From Coemansia sp. RSA 922 (taxonomy: Eukaryota; Kickxellomycota; Kickxellomycetes; Kickxellales; Kickxellaceae): a stretch of DNA of 20,327 bases. Positions 18,789-20,327 of the stretch are shown here, one piece after another (position 1 is the first letter of the stretch; each line of letters begins with the position of its first letter). The stretch covers positions 1 through 20,327 of the forward strand of contig JANBQS010000351.1 in the NCBI GenBank assembly GCA_027577415.1. Direction: 5' to 3'. Made by a program: the position numbers and the translations under genes. The notes beneath the pieces were generated by a model. The model had not been told where the DNA came from. It searched no databases and saw nothing but the letters and a program-made list of their open reading frames with translations.

Positions 18789-19235
18789 ATGCCTTTCTAT
18801 TATGCCGTTATTTGGGATTCCTCCAAGGCAGATGAATTTGAGCGCTCCAGATGCCTTATAGGTATTAACAAGGATGTTTGCAATTCTGCAACTACAGCTA
18901 AATACCTTATTGAAAAAATCACTAATTTAGTCCCTAAACTTGAGGCCCCAGTTCTATCAACCGGTGTGGAATATTCATGTGTTGAAGTCGACAAAGGTAG
19001 AAATGTCCATGATGCGGATGGAAATACATTTATTTTCTATGGTACCAGTGAGGATCTTGATAATGCAAAGAATTTGGCCAAAACAATAGGTTACAGGTCT
19101 CTTTTTGCATTCCATGAATTTAGGGTAAAAGACAATTCTACGAAACCTGATTCTTTTATAGATTTTAGTGATGGTACTATTACTACTGACTGGGTATATG
19201 CCCTAGCTTATATAGCCGCAGTGAAGGATGCATAA
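18789..19235 (+). CDS. Unrecognised 148-residue cytosolic protein
   Basis: I do not recognise this protein. The frame could open at 18606, but that would start upstream of the TATA box, so I take the ATG at 18789 (MPFYYAVIWDSSKADEFERS). There is no signal peptide or membrane segment; cysteines are at 22, 31 and 64. The pattern suggests a small alternating alpha/beta protein: strands at about 2-9, 60-68, 80-84 and 105-113, with a helix at 88-100 (DLDNAKNLAKTIG) and another at 36-48. The acidic end (SFIDFSDGT, then DWVYALAYIAAVKDA) may form a terminal helix. A strong promoter lies upstream, and most of it is copied again at 20185, so it is probably one member of a tandem family. Function is unknown; lineage-specific or stress-induced roles would be speculation. 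Confidence 0.8.
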   Translation: MPFYYAVIWDSSKADEFERSRCLIGINKDVCNSATTAKYLIEKITNLVPKLEAPVLSTGVEYSCVEVDKGRNVHDADGNTFIFYGTSEDLDNAKNLAKTIGYRSLFAFHEFRVKDNSTKPDSFIDFSDGTITTDWVYALAYIAAVKDA

Positions 19236-19497
19236 GTTTTAGCTGAAGCTGAGCTGATAGCGCAACTCTACAATTGAAAAAACTAGACAAATGCTCTTTT
19301 TGCTCGGAGCTTTCCAATTCTGACAACAGTAAAGATGATACCAGCCATAAAAGCCCTATGGGGGGATTTTGAAGTATTTTGGTATCTGCTTTACATTATT
19401 ACGATGCTTGGGGGTCAATGACCCGAACCTCGCAATTATATTGTAAAAGGGCTTTAGCATGCAGTTTCCCTTTATTCATTATCAACTCAATAAATTT

Positions 19498-19513
19498 ACG
19501 TTAGAATAATGTT
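19498..19513 (+). repeat. 16-bp direct repeat, left copy
   Basis: The sequence acgttagaataatgtt is repeated exactly at 19853-19868. Flanking bases differ apart from short A/T similarity, so the repeat boundaries are fairly sharp. Confidence 0.9.
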
Positions 19514-19852
19514 GAGCGGGAGAGGGACTCAGGAATATCGCCAGAAGCAAGGAGGAAGAGGATGCGCGAGGACCAACCGCAAACAACAGACGGACTGGGC
19601 GACGGGGTGCCTAAATGGCCCCGAACATGGAAACATAGGGAGGATGGATTCCGATTATTCTCAAATGCGGCGCAGGTTCAAATCACAATGGGCGTTTCGG
19701 CCTCATAGGGAAACCGCGAATGGAAATTATTTTCATATGGCCACAGGGACTGGGTGTTGATATTTTCGCACCGAGTACGCTGAACTAATGTTTATTATTA
19801 GAATTGTCCATAGAATTAACTGCCCCACTTGGGAATAAAACAGTCAAAACCA
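19514..19852. mobile_element. Possible short insertion bounded by 16-bp direct repeats
   Basis: This 339-base segment is G+C-richer in its 5' half than its surroundings and sits exactly between two copies of a 16-base repeat, the layout of a target-site duplication made by a non-autonomous retroelement. It encodes no transposase. A B-box-like GGTTCAAATCA lies at 19675 but is far from either end. No terminal inverted repeats or poly(A) tail are clear. It could instead be an old local duplication. Confidence 0.3.
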
Positions 19853-19868
19853 ACGTTAGAATAATGTT
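19853..19868 (+). repeat. 16-bp direct repeat, right copy
   Basis: This is the exact second copy of the repeat at 19498-19513, followed by A/T-rich sequence (aaaatatttgct). Confidence 0.9.
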
Positions 19869-20184
19869 AAAATATTTGCTCTACACATCACTTTGTTAAA
19901 AAAGGTGTTTATTCTTGCTGAAGAGCCCAACCACCTTGTGATGCAAATAAGACTTTTTCCAAAATATACAATAGGGATGTACCTCAAAGACCATAGCCCA
20001 ATTAAAAGGATTATACCTCTGACAGGCCAAGAAAAGCGACAACAAGTGATTCACTATAGCTCAAATCCATCTGTACTGAAGTATTACCCAGCACTAAGCT
20101 AAGGGCCAAAATAAATATGACCAACATCTCCAACCAATTCACTTGTAAGTTTTGCGTGTTTCCAGCTTCCATGATATAAATAGC

Positions 20185-20327
20185 AATGACGTACACATGT
20201 CAGCTGATTGCTTTCCAGTAAAGCAGAAAAGAATATCCGCATTCAACATGCTGCCTAAAGAGAAACGTTCCACTTTAGAAAAGAATGTATTGCAATTGCG
20301 TCATGACTTTAACGTTTCAAAAGAAAC
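20185..20327 (+). repeat. Second copy of the small-gene promoter segment (runs off the edge)
   Basis: The 143 bases match 18154-18297 with one single-base indel and one substitution (atctgc against atccgc). The copy holds the second half of promoter unit 1 and the start of unit 2, including atgacgtaca at 20186 and GCGTCATGAC at 20298. It ends only because the window ends, so the match probably continues and leads to another gene of the same family. Confidence 0.9.

Larger units (their letters stand above)
19236..20184. other. A+T-rich spacer after the small gene
   Basis: The 3' flank carries a possible poly(A) signal AATAAA at 19489-19494. A segment at 19514-19852 is bounded by 16-base direct repeats and is noted separately. 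From about 20083 the sequence again resembles the upstream flank of the small gene (17903 onward). Short open frames here lack any family resemblance. Confidence 0.5.

Noticed and set aside
19675..19685. GGTTCAAATCA, resembling a tRNA/SINE B box
   Set aside because: The flanking bases cannot form a T-arm stem, no acceptor stem or anticodon arm is found, and no A box lies at the right distance.
19893..20102. 69-codon plus-strand frame before the second promoter copy
   Set aside because: It has no recognisable domain and runs into the duplicated upstream flank, which is non-coding in the first copy.

Overview
The window looks like nuclear DNA of a compact, intron-poor fungal genome. Eight genes can be supported. 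All seven complete ones are read without introns, and gaps between neighbours are as short as 118-240 bases. The gene set is fungal or eukaryotic: a group III (Nik1/Os-1 type) histidine kinase, an AA9 lytic polysaccharide monooxygenase, SMG9, an ERJ5-type ER J-protein, BCP1 and RRP6. Intronless genes together with SMG9 argue against Saccharomycotina and would suit an early-diverging lineage such as Kickxellomycotina, but that placement is inference and not shown by the sequence.

Layout: everything left of about 12.45 kb is on the minus strand and everything right of about 12.69 kb is on the plus strand. The only divergent switch is the 238-base gap between ERJ5 and BCP1. Bases 1-6989 hold the 5' part of a giant poly-HAMP histidine kinase, whose catalytic end lies beyond the left edge. 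Then come AA9 (7569-8285), a small tandem ubiquitin-like protein (8817-9362), SMG9 (9699-11279) and ERJ5 (11444-12454). On the plus strand are BCP1 (12693-13553), RRP6 (13672-16251), a seven-helix membrane protein (16509-17312) and an unrecognised 148-residue protein (18789-19235).

The most striking content is the HAMP array: 21 complete 92-residue units in an exact 276-base register with no indel, running off the window edge. Known Nik1/Os-1 proteins carry about five or six such units. Units far apart share stretches of up to 107 identical bases, so the array has been homogenised or recently expanded.

The right-hand fifth (17.3-20.3 kb) is A+T-rich and accessory in character. The unrecognised small gene sits behind three tandem 130-170 base promoter repeats, each with CRE/ATF-like sites and two of them with CCAAT boxes. 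A 144-base piece of that promoter recurs almost unchanged at the right edge, which suggests a tandem gene family whose next copy starts outside the window. A 16-base direct repeat flanks a 339-base segment between the two copies.

Functionally, SMG9 (nonsense-mediated decay), RRP6 (nuclear exosome) and BCP1 (ribosomal-protein chaperone) form a loose housekeeping RNA/ribosome neighbourhood. There is no evidence that they are co-regulated beyond shared short intergenic gaps and shared ATT repeats upstream of BCP1 and RRP6.
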